From Saprospiraceae bacterium (GTDB taxonomy: Bacteria; Bacteroidota; Bacteroidia; Chitinophagales; Saprospiraceae), in contig JADKGD010000002.1 of assembly GCA_016717145.1 (NCBI GenBank), forward strand, positions 248,001 to 312,000: DNA of 64,000 nt, read 5' to 3'. Position numbers and translations under genes: made by a program. The notes beneath the pieces are model-generated. The model was not told the DNA's origin and did no database searches. It saw nothing but the letters and a program-made list of their open reading frames with translations. Positions 8,761-17,735 of the stretch are shown here, piece after piece (the first letter of the stretch is position 1; the number at the start of each line of letters is the position of its first letter).

Positions 8761-8768
8761 CAAAGATA
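8761..8768 (-). promoter_or_regulatory. -7 box upstream of the ilv operon
   Basis: On the minus strand this reads TATCTTTG, a match to the Bacteroidota -7 consensus TAnnTTTG. It would give a 5' UTR of about 60 nt. No TTG is found at the expected -33 spacing, so the call rests on one box. Confidence 0.4.
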
Positions 8769-8985
8769 ATTTTAAGGATTGCTTTGAGGAGAATAATTTT
8801 ACAAATAAATTACACCTTTCAACATGGTATAAAATAATGTAAAAGACTGATTATCAACATACTTACTCATTTTTTTATACTATTCAAAAACTTGTTTTTT
8901 TAAGAAATATCAATTTATTAAGTTACTTTTTACACATATTTCTTGCAAACAACATTTAATAAATTTAACTTCGAGTTTAATTTAT

Positions 8986-8993
8986 TAATTTTG
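8986..8993 (+). promoter_or_regulatory. -7 box upstream of the acyl-CoA dehydrogenase
   Basis: TAATTTTG matches TAnnTTTG. Initiation would be at about 9000, which argues that the coding start is 9011 or 9017 rather than 8999. The -33 region has only weak similarity (TTAACTT). Confidence 0.4.
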
Positions 8994-9016
8994 TTTCTAT
9001 GGCTAGATATATGTGT

Positions 9017-10810
9017 ATGGACACACTCAAGTTTTTACTTTTTGATGTCCATCAAACACAGGAATTGTTGAGTTATGAGCGTTTTGCTGATTATGATCTT
9101 GATTCAATGAATATTATATTAGACTCTGCCAAGACTTGGGCTGATCAGGATTTTTATCCTTTTTACCGGGAAATGGATGATCAACCTGCATATTTCAAAA
9201 ATGGTAAAGTTCATTCCCACCACATTCTTGATAAAATATTTAAAGGCGCCGGTGAGAAAGGGTGGATTGGGTCATATTTTGATTACGACGATGGCGGTAA
9301 TCAAATGCCACATTCTCTTGCAAATGCAGCAAATCATATTTTAGAATCAGCAAATAATCATATTCCTGGCTATCTGGGTCTGACTTCAGGTGCAGCTCAC
9401 CTGATAGCCACTTTCGGCACTCAAGACCTGAAAAAGAAATTTATCCCAAATATGATCGCAGGTAAGTGGGGTGGAACTATGGCACTGACTGAACCCCAAA
9501 GTGGTAGTTCTTTGTCTGACATTATTACATCAGCCAAACTTGCTGAAGAGGGGTACTATCTTATAAAAGGTCAAAAAATATTTATTTCAGGTGGAGATCA
9601 TCAGGGAGTAGAAAATTTTGTTCACTTAACTTTGGCTCGCATTCAAGGAGCCCCGGCTGGCACAAAAGGTATTTCATTATTTGTAGTACCAAAACATCGC
9701 CTTAATGAAGATGAATCAATGTCTTACAATGATGTATGCGCAGTAGCAGATTTTCAAAAGATGGGGCAACGTGGTTACAGTACTGTACATCTTGTATATG
9801 GCGAACAAAACGATTGTCATGGGTATCTTGTAGGTGAACCAAATAAAGGTCTTCAATACATGTTCCAAATGATGAATGGCGCCAGGATCGATGTAGGTAT
9901 GACCGCTGCTTCTACAGCAACAGCTGCATATTATCATTCATTACAATATGCGAAAGAACGTCCTCAGGGACGAAAAATTCAGAACACCGGTAAAAAAGAT
10001 TCCTCGGTTGGACAGACGCTTATTATAAATCATCCTGATGTACGACGAATGCTGTTATTCCAAAAATCTATCGTAGAAGCTTCTTTAAGTTTACTCTTAG
10101 AATGTTCTAAGCTTAGCGATATAACTATTTGTGAAGAAGGTGAAAATAAGGAAAATAGTCATTTACTTCTAGAATTGCTTACGCCAGTAGCAAAGACATA
10201 TCCTTCTGAAATGGGAAGAATCGCAATTAATAACGGTCTTCAAATTTTAGGTGGATATGGATATTGTATGGATTTCCCATTACAACAATATTTAAGAGAT
10301 ATTAGAATTATGTCCATTTATGAAGGCACTACAGGAATACAGTCTCTAGATCTTTTGGGAAGAAAAATTCCAGCCAATAATGGCAAAGCGCTACAATTGC
10401 TCTTTAAAAACATGTTGAAAACCATTAATCTTGCTAAGGAGTTAAAATCTTTGTCCCCATATGCTGATGAATTATCAAAAAAAATAAACGAAATTCAAAA
10501 AGCGCTGGAATATCTGGCACCATATGCGTTGCAAGGTGATTATGAGAATTATTTAGCAGATGCTACTATATTTATGGAAATGACATCCAATATTATTATC
10601 GGTCATCAATGGCTCAAAATGGCTGTATCTGCTCAGTCGGCCTTAAATAATGGAAAAAATACCTTTGATGTTTTGTTTTATGAAAGTAAAATTCAAACTA
10701 TGAAGTTTTATTTTAAATATGAACTTCCAAAAACCAAAGCTTGCCTTGAAACTTTGTTGCATTCAGATAAGTTAACAATGGTGGATGAAGAGAAAGAAAT
10801 AATTTTTTAA
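9017..10810 (+). CDS. Acyl-CoA dehydrogenase, large form
   Basis: A FAD enzyme that oxidises acyl-CoA to trans-2-enoyl-CoA, the first step of beta-oxidation. The order is an N-terminal helical domain, the middle barrel with signature MALTEPQSGSSLSD, then the C-terminal helical domain with LGGYGYCMDF and YEGTTGIQ. The Glu of YEGT corresponds to the catalytic base of medium-chain enzymes. An extra C-terminal region (about 150 aa) is as in the roughly 600-aa DmdC/FadE-like group. The frame opens at ATG 8999, but 9017 (MDTLKFLLFD) fits the family and the -7 box. The chain-length preference is unknown. It is followed by the SCP2 gene after 13 nt. Confidence 0.9.
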   Translation: MDTLKFLLFDVHQTQELLSYERFADYDLDSMNIILDSAKTWADQDFYPFYREMDDQPAYFKNGKVHSHHILDKIFKGAGEKGWIGSYFDYDDGGNQMPHSLANAANHILESANNHIPGYLGLTSGAAHLIATFGTQDLKKKFIPNMIAGKWGGTMALTEPQSGSSLSDIITSAKLAEEGYYLIKGQKIFISGGDHQGVENFVHLTLARIQGAPAGTKGISLFVVPKHRLNEDESMSYNDVCAVADFQKMGQRGYSTVHLVYGEQNDCHGYLVGEPNKGLQYMFQMMNGARIDVGMTAASTATAAYYHSLQYAKERPQGRKIQNTGKKDSSVGQTLIINHPDVRRMLLFQKSIVEASLSLLLECSKLSDITICEEGENKENSHLLLELLTPVAKTYPSEMGRIAINNGLQILGGYGYCMDFPLQQYLRDIRIMSIYEGTTGIQSLDLLGRKIPANNGKALQLLFKNMLKTINLAKELKSLSPYADELSKKINEIQKALEYLAPYALQGDYENYLADATIFMEMTSNIIIGHQWLKMAVSAQSALNNGKNTFDVLFYESKIQTMKFYFKYELPKTKACLETLLHSDKLTMVDEEKEIIF

Positions 10811-10823
10811 AAATAAAATCAAA

Positions 10824-11120
10824 ATGAATATAGAAGAAATTTTAACAGCAATTACAGTTCAGGCGGCAAATGTAGCTCCATTTGGAGGTAAGATGAAGTT
10901 TGTTTTAGGGGATGATATAATCCTTATTGACGGTTCCGGTGAACATAATATAGTTTCTCAAAATGACGAAGAGGCTGCTTGCACGATTAGTACAGATGTG
11001 GAAACGTTTTTGAAACTAAAAAATGGAGAATTAAATCCTATGATGGCCGTAATGGGCGGTAAAATAAAGATCAAAGGAGACATGGGCTTAGCAATGAAAC
11101 TACAGTCATTAGTTCAATAA
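10824..11120 (+). CDS. SCP2 sterol-binding domain protein
   Basis: A 98-aa protein consisting only of an SCP2-like lipid-binding domain, with a conserved C-terminal pattern (GGKIKIKGDMGLAMKL). SCP2 domains bind acyl chains or acyl-CoA in a hydrophobic tunnel. It starts 13 nt after the acyl-CoA dehydrogenase stop and is surely co-transcribed, so it probably handles the same lipid substrates. Its exact role in bacteria is not established. Confidence 0.85.
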   Translation: MNIEEILTAITVQAANVAPFGGKMKFVLGDDIILIDGSGEHNIVSQNDEEAACTISTDVETFLKLKNGELNPMMAVMGGKIKIKGDMGLAMKLQSLVQ

Positions 11121-11214
11121 AACTCTGGAATTTGGGGAAATTTTCGTATATTTCACATGCACTTAGTATTATTTATTCTCCTGTCGGTGTTTATTTCTAC
11201 CGTGACAAAGCTTA

Positions 11215-11379
11215 TTAATAAAAAAATGTTTTTAGGTAGTCCAAAACCCAAACTCTATACATAAACAAAAAAATCAAAATAAATAAAACACAAAACCAAA
11301 GGATGACTTTAAATTTATTGTAAAAGTTCCGCAGTATGTCTTTTCTTGTTTTGTAACGGTTACGTTTGCGATATGCCAT
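11215..11379 (-). CDS. Basic single-span membrane microprotein (54 aa)
   Basis: A short ATG-to-TAA frame read directly from the minus strand. Residues 1-24 are strongly basic (MAYRKRNRYKTRKDILRN). They are followed by a hydrophobic span at about 25-40 (ILWFCVLFILIFLFM) and a short tail ending LKTFFY. This layout predicts one transmembrane helix with a positive cytoplasmic N-terminus. It starts 23 nt after the DUF3127 stop on the same strand, so it is probably its operon partner. I do not recognise a family. The clean topology makes chance less likely. Confidence 0.55.
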   Translation of the reverse strand: MAYRKRNRYKTRKDILRNFYNKFKVILWFCVLFILIFLFMYRVWVLDYLKTFFY

Positions 11380-11402
11380 TTACAATGTAGCATTAATCAT
11401 TA

Positions 11403-11780
11403 TTAAAATGGCAAATCATTAAAATCTTCAGGTAAACCGCCTTCACTAAATCCATTTTCTTCTTCAAATATTGGAGGTGACGGTGGTGTAGGTCCCTGAA
11501 AACCCTGATTGTTGTTGACGGCTTTTTCGACCTTCCATGCATTGAGATTAGTAAAATATTTTCCTTGCCACTCTCGCCCCCGCAAATCAAAAGATACTTT
11601 TACTTTCTCACCTTCCTGACACGAGTCTATAACACTACATTTTTCTTGGGTTAACTGAAACTTTACATACTGAGGGTAAGTGCCTTCAGTTGTTATTACA
11701 AATTCTCTGGTTTGAAATGAACTTGATTTGCTTTCGATTTCAAATTTTTTATGAAGAATTCCTTCAATTTCGAATGTCAT
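11403..11780 (-). CDS. DUF3127 protein (OB-fold-like)
   Basis: A DUF3127 family member of 125 aa. The conserved block spans the first 90 residues or so, including FEIEGILHKKFE and FDLRGREWQGKYFTNLNAW. The family is common in Bacteroidota and resembles single-strand nucleic-acid-binding OB folds. Its function is not established. A low-complexity Pro-rich, acidic tail (GPTPPSPPIFEEE) ending in DFNDLPF resembles the acidic C-terminal tip of SSB proteins, which supports a DNA-binding or partner-recruiting role by inference. It lies 28 nt downstream of proS on the same strand. Confidence 0.8.
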   Translation of the reverse strand: MTFEIEGILHKKFEIESKSSSFQTREFVITTEGTYPQYVKFQLTQEKCSVIDSCQEGEKVKVSFDLRGREWQGKYFTNLNAWKVEKAVNNNQGFQGPTPPSPPIFEEENGFSEGGLPEDFNDLPF

Positions 11781-11808
11781 AGTAAATTAATTATATAAGT
11801 TTATTAAA

Positions 11809-13278
11809 TTAGTAGGCTTTAGCAAAAATAACCCTTCTTTTTGAAGGCTTTCCGGAATAAACACATTTTCCGTCTTCGTAATCAGCATCTAATGGTATAC
11901 ATCTGATAGTCGCCTTAGTTTCTTCCTTTATCTTATCTTCTGTTTCTGAAGTCCCATCCCAATGGCAAGACAAAAAGCCTCCTTTATTTTCAAGTACTTC
12001 TTTAAAAGACTCAAAAGTATCAATTTTTGTAATGTGATCGTCTCTGTAAGATCTTGACCGACTATATAGGTTTTCCTGTATTTCAACTAATAATTTTTCT
12101 ATGTAAGGCACAACTTGGTCCAATTCAACACTTAATTTTTCTTTTGTGTCTCTTCTTGCTACCTCGATCGTGTTATTTTCAAGATCTCTATTCCCTATCC
12201 CTAGTCTGATCGGAATGCCTTTCATTTCATATTCTGCAAATTTGAAACCCGGCCTTTTTGTGTCATCAATATCTATTTTTACACTGATTCCAAGATCTTT
12301 AAGAGCCAAACTAATTTCTTCTGCTTTCTCTATAAGTTTTGGTTCAGGTTTTGGTATTGGAACAATTACAACCTGAATTGGAGCCAGCTTTGGTGGTAAT
12401 ACCAAGCCCTCGTCGTCAGAATGTGTCATAATTAAGGCCCCTATTAATCTCGTCGAAACGCCCCATGAAGTGGCCCAAACATATTCCTTTTCGTTTTCAG
12501 CATTACTAAAGGTAACATTAAAAGCCTTTGCAAAATTCTGACCTAAAAAGTGGGAGGTTCCAGCTTGCAGCGCTTTGCCGTCTTGCATTAACGCTTCAAT
12601 AGTATAGGTCTCTTCGGCTCCGGCAAATCTTTCGTTTTCAGATTTGTACCCTTTTATAACCGGCATGGCCATAAAACTTTCAGCAAATTCAGCATATAAA
12701 TCGTGAATCAACTTAGATTCTGCTATTGCTTCCTGAGATGTAGCATGGGCTGTGTGACCTTCTTGCCATAGGAATTCTGCAGTACGTAAAAAAGGCCTGG
12801 TACGCATTTCCCACCTTACTACATTTGCCCATTGGTTGATCAGGATTGGTAAATCTCTGTGAGATTGTATCCAGTCTCTGTAAGTGTTCCAAATAATAGC
12901 TTCGCTAGTAGGTCTTACTATGAGTTCTTCCTCAAGTTTGGCATCAGGATCAACTATTAGTTTTCCTTTATTTTCAGGATCGTTTTTTAACCTGTAATGT
13001 GTCACAATAGCACACTCTTTAGCAAATCCTTCAGCATTCTTTTCTTCGGCTTCAAATAAACTTTTGGGCACAAAAAGTGGAAAATAAGCATTGACATGTC
13101 CTGTTTCTTTAAACATTTTATCAAGTTGATCCCGGATCTTTTCCCAAATAGCATAACCATACGGCTTGATAACCATACAGCCTCTAACTGCTGAACTATC
13201 TGCCAATCCTGCTTTTTTAACAATATCATTATACCATTGAGAATAATTCTCTTCTCTGCTAGTTATCTCTTTTGCCAT
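11809..13278 (-). CDS. proS: Prolyl-tRNA synthetase, archaeal/eukaryal-type
   Basis: A class II synthetase that charges tRNA-Pro. At 489 aa without the INS editing insertion typical of E. coli ProS, and with a C-terminal extension ending KRRVIFAKAY, it is the short archaeal/eukaryal-like type common in Bacteroidota. Motif 2 is in TRPFLRTAEFLWQEGHTAH, and the anticodon-binding domain begins around residue 295 (APIQVVIVPIPKP). A Cys pair and Trp in the C-terminal region (LSCHWDG, ATIRCIP) match the zinc-domain position of this type. Confidence 0.96.
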   Translation of the reverse strand: MAKEITSREENYSQWYNDIVKKAGLADSSAVRGCMVIKPYGYAIWEKIRDQLDKMFKETGHVNAYFPLFVPKSLFEAEEKNAEGFAKECAIVTHYRLKNDPENKGKLIVDPDAKLEEELIVRPTSEAIIWNTYRDWIQSHRDLPILINQWANVVRWEMRTRPFLRTAEFLWQEGHTAHATSQEAIAESKLIHDLYAEFAESFMAMPVIKGYKSENERFAGAEETYTIEALMQDGKALQAGTSHFLGQNFAKAFNVTFSNAENEKEYVWATSWGVSTRLIGALIMTHSDDEGLVLPPKLAPIQVVIVPIPKPEPKLIEKAEEISLALKDLGISVKIDIDDTKRPGFKFAEYEMKGIPIRLGIGNRDLENNTIEVARRDTKEKLSVELDQVVPYIEKLLVEIQENLYSRSRSYRDDHITKIDTFESFKEVLENKGGFLSCHWDGTSETEDKIKEETKATIRCIPLDADYEDGKCVYSGKPSKRRVIFAKAY

Positions 13279-13541
13279 TCCCTCAATTTGATTGCATAAA
13301 TATTCATGCTTAGTTAATATTTTTCTAAAACTTAATAATTTAGAACTTTTGTAACATTAAATACGTCATAAGTTTTGAATTTGTTCATTGTTAAAGCTTT
13401 AAAACAAATTTTAACATTAGGACAATTAACTTTATATTTATTTTAACGTGTAAATTAATGCAAAAGTAATAAATTGCACTCGAAATAATAAGAAAGAAAT
13501 ATTTATTGCGATCATATATCACATATTAAAATTTAAAGATC

Positions 13542-14777
13542 ATGAAATTTCATTTTTTATCTCTGTTTTTTGCTTCAGTATTTATGTTATTGACAATTGA
13601 TGCACAAGCACAATTTGATGACTTATACTTTGACTATAAAAAAGATAACTTAATTAACAAGAACGCTATAGTTTCAGATTCCAGAGACCTAGAGGAATAT
13701 TCTGATTATGATTCAGAAAATGGTCAAAATAGTAATTATGACAACGATGAATATGAAAATTATGATGATTATTCATATGCAACAAGAATAAGAAGATTCC
13801 AAAGCCCTTATTGCAATTCAAATTATTATTCCGGATTTAACTCTGGTTATAACTATTATGATAATTATGATCCATATTATTCAAATGGCAATTCAATAAA
13901 TATATTTTTTGGATCACCTTGGAGTCGCTGGAATAATTGGGGAAATGGTTGGGGAAATGGTTGGGGAAATGGCTGGGGAAATGGTTGGGGAAATGGTTGG
14001 GGAAATGGTTGGGGGAATGGCTGTGGGAATGGCTGTGGAAATGGCTGGGGGAATGGCTGGGGAAATGGCTGGGGGAATGGCTGGGGGAATAACTATTATT
14101 ATGGCAATGTATATTATGGTAACGGTTGGAATGGCAATAACTGGAATAACAATAATAATGGCACAGACTATGGTTCAAATAAAATATATGGCAGCAGAAA
14201 AGGAGGTTCTCTGGCTTCGTCTACCAAAGGAAGAAATGCCTCTCCAAGAAGGGAAACAAATAGTGGTGGAAATGGCACTAAAATGGGGTTAACAACAACA
14301 AATGGCACCAATGATCCAAGATCCAAAAGCGAAAGATCAACCTCTGAAAGAACATTCAGAGGGGATATAAAAAACAATACAGGTAATAGCGAAATTATTG
14401 ATGTCAGAAAAGATGAAAGATCCAGAATATATTCCAGATCTAATAAAAACAATGGCAATGACACCTCACCTAAGGATAAAGTAGATAGAAACACAACAAG
14501 ATCTGACAATAATAGTAATTCTAATAGAACTGGCAATAGTAATAGGAGAAATTCAGACGACTCTTCTTCAACAAGAAATAATGAATCCGAAACCAGAAGT
14601 AACAATAATTGGGATTCAAGACCATCAAACAGAAGCAATAATGACTGGAATTCTGGTTCTTCAAATAGAGGTAATAGTAATGGAAGCGGTGCCGGATCCA
14701 GTAATTCATCAGGGTCTTCATCCCGTTCCGGCAATGGAGGGCATAGTGGCGGATCAAGGAGAGGTGGCGGGAAATAA
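13542..14777 (+). CDS. Secreted low-complexity protein with WGNG repeats
   Basis: A 411-aa protein with a signal peptide (residues 1-23, cleavage after AQA) and no recognised domain. It has an acidic Tyr/Asp-rich stretch (25-85), an Asn/Tyr-rich part, then twelve 4-residue units GNG(W/C) encoded by a 12-bp tandem array. The C-terminal half is rich in Asn, Ser, Arg and Gly and ends SGGSRRGGGK. Such composition suggests a disordered or fibre-like cell-surface protein. No T9SS sorting domain or lipobox is seen. The function is unknown. Confidence 0.7.
   Translation: MKFHFLSLFFASVFMLLTIDAQAQFDDLYFDYKKDNLINKNAIVSDSRDLEEYSDYDSENGQNSNYDNDEYENYDDYSYATRIRRFQSPYCNSNYYSGFNSGYNYYDNYDPYYSNGNSINIFFGSPWSRWNNWGNGWGNGWGNGWGNGWGNGWGNGWGNGCGNGCGNGWGNGWGNGWGNGWGNNYYYGNVYYGNGWNGNNWNNNNNGTDYGSNKIYGSRKGGSLASSTKGRNASPRRETNSGGNGTKMGLTTTNGTNDPRSKSERSTSERTFRGDIKNNTGNSEIIDVRKDERSRIYSRSNKNNGNDTSPKDKVDRNTTRSDNNSNSNRTGNSNRRNSDDSSSTRNNESETRSNNNWDSRPSNRSNNDWNSGSSNRGNSNGSGAGSSNSSGSSSRSGNGGHSGGSRRGGGK
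13941..14084 (+). repeat. 12-bp tandem repeat, 12 units, in coding sequence
   Basis: Units follow GGRAATGGYTGK, each encoding Gly-Asn-Gly-Trp; units 7 and 8 encode Cys instead of Trp. Units 1-6 are nearly identical, with silent T/C changes. Because the unit is a multiple of three, unit loss or gain keeps the frame. Confidence 0.9.
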
Positions 14778-14804
14778 GAAATTCTTATTTAAAAAATATA
14801 TTAC

Positions 14805-14845
14805 AAAGGGCTGGCATAATTTCAACATTATTCAGCCCTTTTATT
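14805..14845 (+). terminator. Intrinsic terminator after the WGNG-repeat gene
   Basis: AAAGGGCTG (14805-14813) pairs with CAGCCCTTT (14833-14841), a 9-bp stem with a 19-nt loop, followed by TTATTT. It lies between the stop at 14777 and the porin start at 14867, implying that the two genes are not simply one transcript. Confidence 0.6.
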
Positions 14846-14866
14846 TAACCCTAAATATTTTAGCCA

Positions 14867-16354
14867 ATGAGAAATATTAACATTCTGACCTTTATAATTT
14901 TAATGGGTACTACTTATTGTTCGGGGCAAAACATAAGTGATGTTGTAAGGTGGTCATCCCTTGATCCAATGGGAACATCTAGAACCATGGGGGTCGGTAG
15001 TGCCTTCGGAGCTATGGGTGGTGATTTTTCAGTCATCAATATTAATCCAGCAGGAATTGCAGAATTTAGGATCTCAGAATTTACTTTTACACCATCCTTG
15101 AGGACAAATAGTACATCTTCTTATTTTGAAAAAGATCCATCAAATGTATCATATGCAAAAAAATCTAAGCTAGGTCTGGATAATATTGGCTTCGTAATTT
15201 GTAGAAATCTTTCGTCTAAATCTAACTGGACCTCATCAAATTTTGCCATAGGTTATTCAAGAATTGCTGATATAAGCCGAAATATCTCTTTGCAAGGCAA
15301 AACAGAGGGTTCTATAACTACTATGTTTGCAGAAAAAGCTAATGGAATAAAACCCGAAGATTTAGATGAATTTGTAGCTTATCCAGCTTATAATACAGGC
15401 GCAATTTTTGATATAAATGAAGACAATTTTTATGAGACTGACTTCGCTCAACCAGATCTCCCAGTTAATAAAAATCAGGAAATTATTCAACAGGGAGGTA
15501 TCAATGAATTGACTTTAGGTTGGGCTGGTGAATATGAACACAAAATGAATTTGGGGTTTTCTGTTGGCGTTCCATTTGCATCATTTGAAGAATTAAAAAC
15601 ATATACAGAAACGGATCCTGCTGACGAAATCGCGACTTTCGATAACTTGGAGTTCACAGAGCGGTTGAATACTTCTGGCGTTGGTATTAATTTTAAAGCC
15701 GGTTTTACTTATAAACCAACAAATATACTTAGATTCGGTGCTGCTTTCCATTCCCCAACGTGGTATCGATTTACTGACAATTATAGCAATAGCCTTACTT
15801 ATTCATTTGTTGACGACAGTCCCAAATCGTTTAGTTATGATTCTCAGGATGGAACATTTGATTATAAAATTTCGAATCCGTGGAGGGCAATAGGAAGTCT
15901 TGGAACAATATATAAAATAGGCAACATTGTTGGATTTGTAAATGCCGATGTAGAATATCTTGACTATACAAACGCAGACTATAACGGCACGGCATATAGT
16001 TCCGAACCAGGCGAAGCAGCTTACACAAAAGAGGTCAATAAACAAATCCAAGCTAGGTTAGGCACGGCTACTAATGTTCGGCTAGGTACAGAATTAGGGT
16101 ATAAAAATTTAAGGTTTCGCGCTGGATATAGTTGGGAGCAATCAGCTTTTAATGCTGACAATTTTTACAACAACAAACTTTCCTTCGGTTTTGGATTTCG
16201 TGGTGACCGATTCTTTATGGATCTTGGTATCCGTGTATCAGAACAATCGGAAGGATATAATCCTTATGTAGTCATTGAGCCTTCGCTTGACCCTCTTACA
16301 AATATTAACACGACCCGAACGAGAGGGGCTTTGACATTTGGATTCAAGTTTTAG
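14867..16354 (+). CDS. OmpP1/FadL-family outer-membrane transport protein
   Basis: A predicted outer-membrane beta-barrel for hydrophobic substrates such as long-chain fatty acids. The signal peptide is residues 1-20 (ending YCSGQ). It is followed by the FadL-type N-terminal plug with MGVGSAFGAMGGDFSVININ and PAG, then alternating beta strands to a terminal Phe (LTFGFKF), the usual barrel-insertion end. At 495 aa it suits the family. Together with the acyl-CoA dehydrogenase and FadA/FadB genes it points to fatty-acid uptake. The actual substrate is unproven. Confidence 0.85.
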   Translation: MRNINILTFIILMGTTYCSGQNISDVVRWSSLDPMGTSRTMGVGSAFGAMGGDFSVININPAGIAEFRISEFTFTPSLRTNSTSSYFEKDPSNVSYAKKSKLGLDNIGFVICRNLSSKSNWTSSNFAIGYSRIADISRNISLQGKTEGSITTMFAEKANGIKPEDLDEFVAYPAYNTGAIFDINEDNFYETDFAQPDLPVNKNQEIIQQGGINELTLGWAGEYEHKMNLGFSVGVPFASFEELKTYTETDPADEIATFDNLEFTERLNTSGVGINFKAGFTYKPTNILRFGAAFHSPTWYRFTDNYSNSLTYSFVDDSPKSFSYDSQDGTFDYKISNPWRAIGSLGTIYKIGNIVGFVNADVEYLDYTNADYNGTAYSSEPGEAAYTKEVNKQIQARLGTATNVRLGTELGYKNLRFRAGYSWEQSAFNADNFYNNKLSFGFGFRGDRFFMDLGIRVSEQSEGYNPYVVIEPSLDPLTNINTTRTRGALTFGFKF

Positions 16355-16441
16355 TTTGTTGGTCAGCTAAGAGCTATAATTTCTCTAAATGGTAAATTTG
16401 AATTATTCCTCTATTTAGGACAAATATAATAATTGGTGTTT

Positions 16442-16945
16442 TCATACTTTATCCCGGAAATATTGAATAAAGTCAGTTTTAGGAGGGTCGATAAATCCTA
16501 ATTCTCTGCCCATCGTAACCAACTGCCCACGATGATAAGTACTATGATTTATGGTGTGTTGGATAATCATCCAAACAGAACGCTCTTCAAACATTTCTGG
16601 TGTTAATAAAGAATAACAGATCATGCAATCCAGATCAGAAGTTTTTAAACCTGCAGTGTAGTCCGCAAATAGCCCGGATTCCTTTAGCATTCCGTCAGTA
16701 ATAAATGCAGTATGCTGACCTTTCACTCTTTCTTTTATATTACTGAAAGGTAAATTCTGCAATCTCTGCAACCAAAGATGTTCAGCAAACCAAATATGTG
16801 CTAGCGTTTCATTTATTGTAGAAAAACTACTTATCACTTCTTTTGACATAAGATGCTCATCTTTACTTAATAGCCATAAAACCATGGCTTGGTTTGCCCA
16901 TAAATTGTACGAAGTATATTTTGAGAGTAATGCATGTGTTTCCAT
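16442..16945 (-). CDS. DinB-family protein
   Basis: A four-helix DinB/YfiT-type metalloprotein. The metal-ligand histidines are likely the His in ETLAHIW and the two in HTINHSTYHRGQ. The family includes thiol-dependent transferases and DNA-damage-induced proteins, and the substrate here is unknown. The frame opens at 16984, overlapping radC by 23 nt, but ATG 16945 (METHALLSKY) starts at the usual family position and leaves a 16-nt gap after the radC stop. It is co-transcribed downstream of radC. Confidence 0.8.
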   Translation of the reverse strand: METHALLSKYTSYNLWANQAMVLWLLSKDEHLMSKEVISSFSTINETLAHIWFAEHLWLQRLQNLPFSNIKERVKGQHTAFITDGMLKESGLFADYTAGLKTSDLDCMICYSLLTPEMFEERSVWMIIQHTINHSTYHRGQLVTMGRELGFIDPPKTDFIQYFRDKV

Positions 16946-16961
16946 GTGTTTTAAATTATGC

Positions 16962-17678
16962 TTATAAAATTCCTTCGTCGGCAAAACTGTAATAATTGTT
17001 ATCTCCTATAATAATGTGATCACTTATGGTAATATCAAAAAATTTACCCGCTTCTTTTACTGATTGTGTAAGTCTAATGTCCTCAGCTGAGGGCTTTAGA
17101 TTACCTGAAGGATGATTGTGACATAAAATTATAACAGAGGCAAGATGTTCAAGAGCACTTCTCATGATTATTTTTGAATCTACCACAACGCTTGCTACTC
17201 CTCCTCTCCCTATTGATTGTTTATGGATGACTTTATTAGCACGATTACAAAACAACACCCAAAACTCTTCATGTGGTAAGTCAGCAACTAATGGATAAAA
17301 AACAAAGTAAGCATCTTTACTGGATTTTATTACCGTTCGTTCTAATGGATCACTATGCTGCCTCCTCCGTCCAAGTTCAAGTGCAGCAATGATATTTATA
17401 GCTTTAGCTTCGCCTACACCTTTATACTTTTTGATCATATCGTTAATACCAATTTTTCCTAGCTCATTTAGATTATTTTGATAATCCTTAAGTATACGTT
17501 TACTAAGTTCAACAGCGGACTCTCCTATAGAACCCGAACCTATGATAATAGCTAAAAGCTCAGAATCAGTGAGACTTTGTCTGCCTTTGGCAAGCATTTT
17601 TTCTCTTGGTCTATCGTCTACTGACCAGTTTTTGATGGAGTTTAGTTTGTTTTGTTCATCAGACATATATTTTATCAT
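16962..17678 (-). CDS. radC: RadC/UPF0758 JAB-domain protein
   Basis: It has an N-terminal helix-hairpin-helix-like region (about 20-100, with LTDSELLAIIIGSG) and a C-terminal MPN/JAB metalloprotease-like domain. The JAMM motif is HNHPSGNLKPSAED, with an upstream Glu in the HEEFW segment. The family was named for radiation repair in E. coli, but that role is disputed and the molecular function is unclear. At 238 aa it has the usual length. It lies upstream of and close to the DinB-like gene. Confidence 0.92.
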   Translation of the reverse strand: MIKYMSDEQNKLNSIKNWSVDDRPREKMLAKGRQSLTDSELLAIIIGSGSIGESAVELSKRILKDYQNNLNELGKIGINDMIKKYKGVGEAKAINIIAALELGRRRQHSDPLERTVIKSSKDAYFVFYPLVADLPHEEFWVLFCNRANKVIHKQSIGRGGVASVVVDSKIIMRSALEHLASVIILCHNHPSGNLKPSAEDIRLTQSVKEAGKFFDITISDHIIIGDNNYYSFADEGIL

Positions 17679-17735
17679 TTATGTAGTTCCACAGATTTCG
17701 ATCTTATAACATAAGTCAAATTAATATAAATTAAT

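Larger units (their letters stand above)
8698..9010. other. Divergent intergenic region ilvD / acyl-CoA dehydrogenase
   Basis: About 310 bases between two divergent genes. It holds a minus-strand -7 box for ilvD at 8761-8768, a 7-bp-stem hairpin at 8722-8742, and a plus-strand -7 box at 8986-8993. I see no leader peptide rich in Leu, Ile or Val codons, no tRNA-like fold and no open frame of note. The rest is AT-rich. Confidence 0.5.

Noticed and set aside
13941..14084. Short regular repeats resembling a CRISPR array
   Set aside because: Units are contiguous, without spacers, and keep one reading frame encoding GNGW inside a secreted protein gene.
13837..14734. Long open frames antisense to and overlapping the WGNG-repeat gene
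   Set aside because: They arise from the biased composition of the real gene; their Leu/Ser/His-rich translations have no start context or domain.
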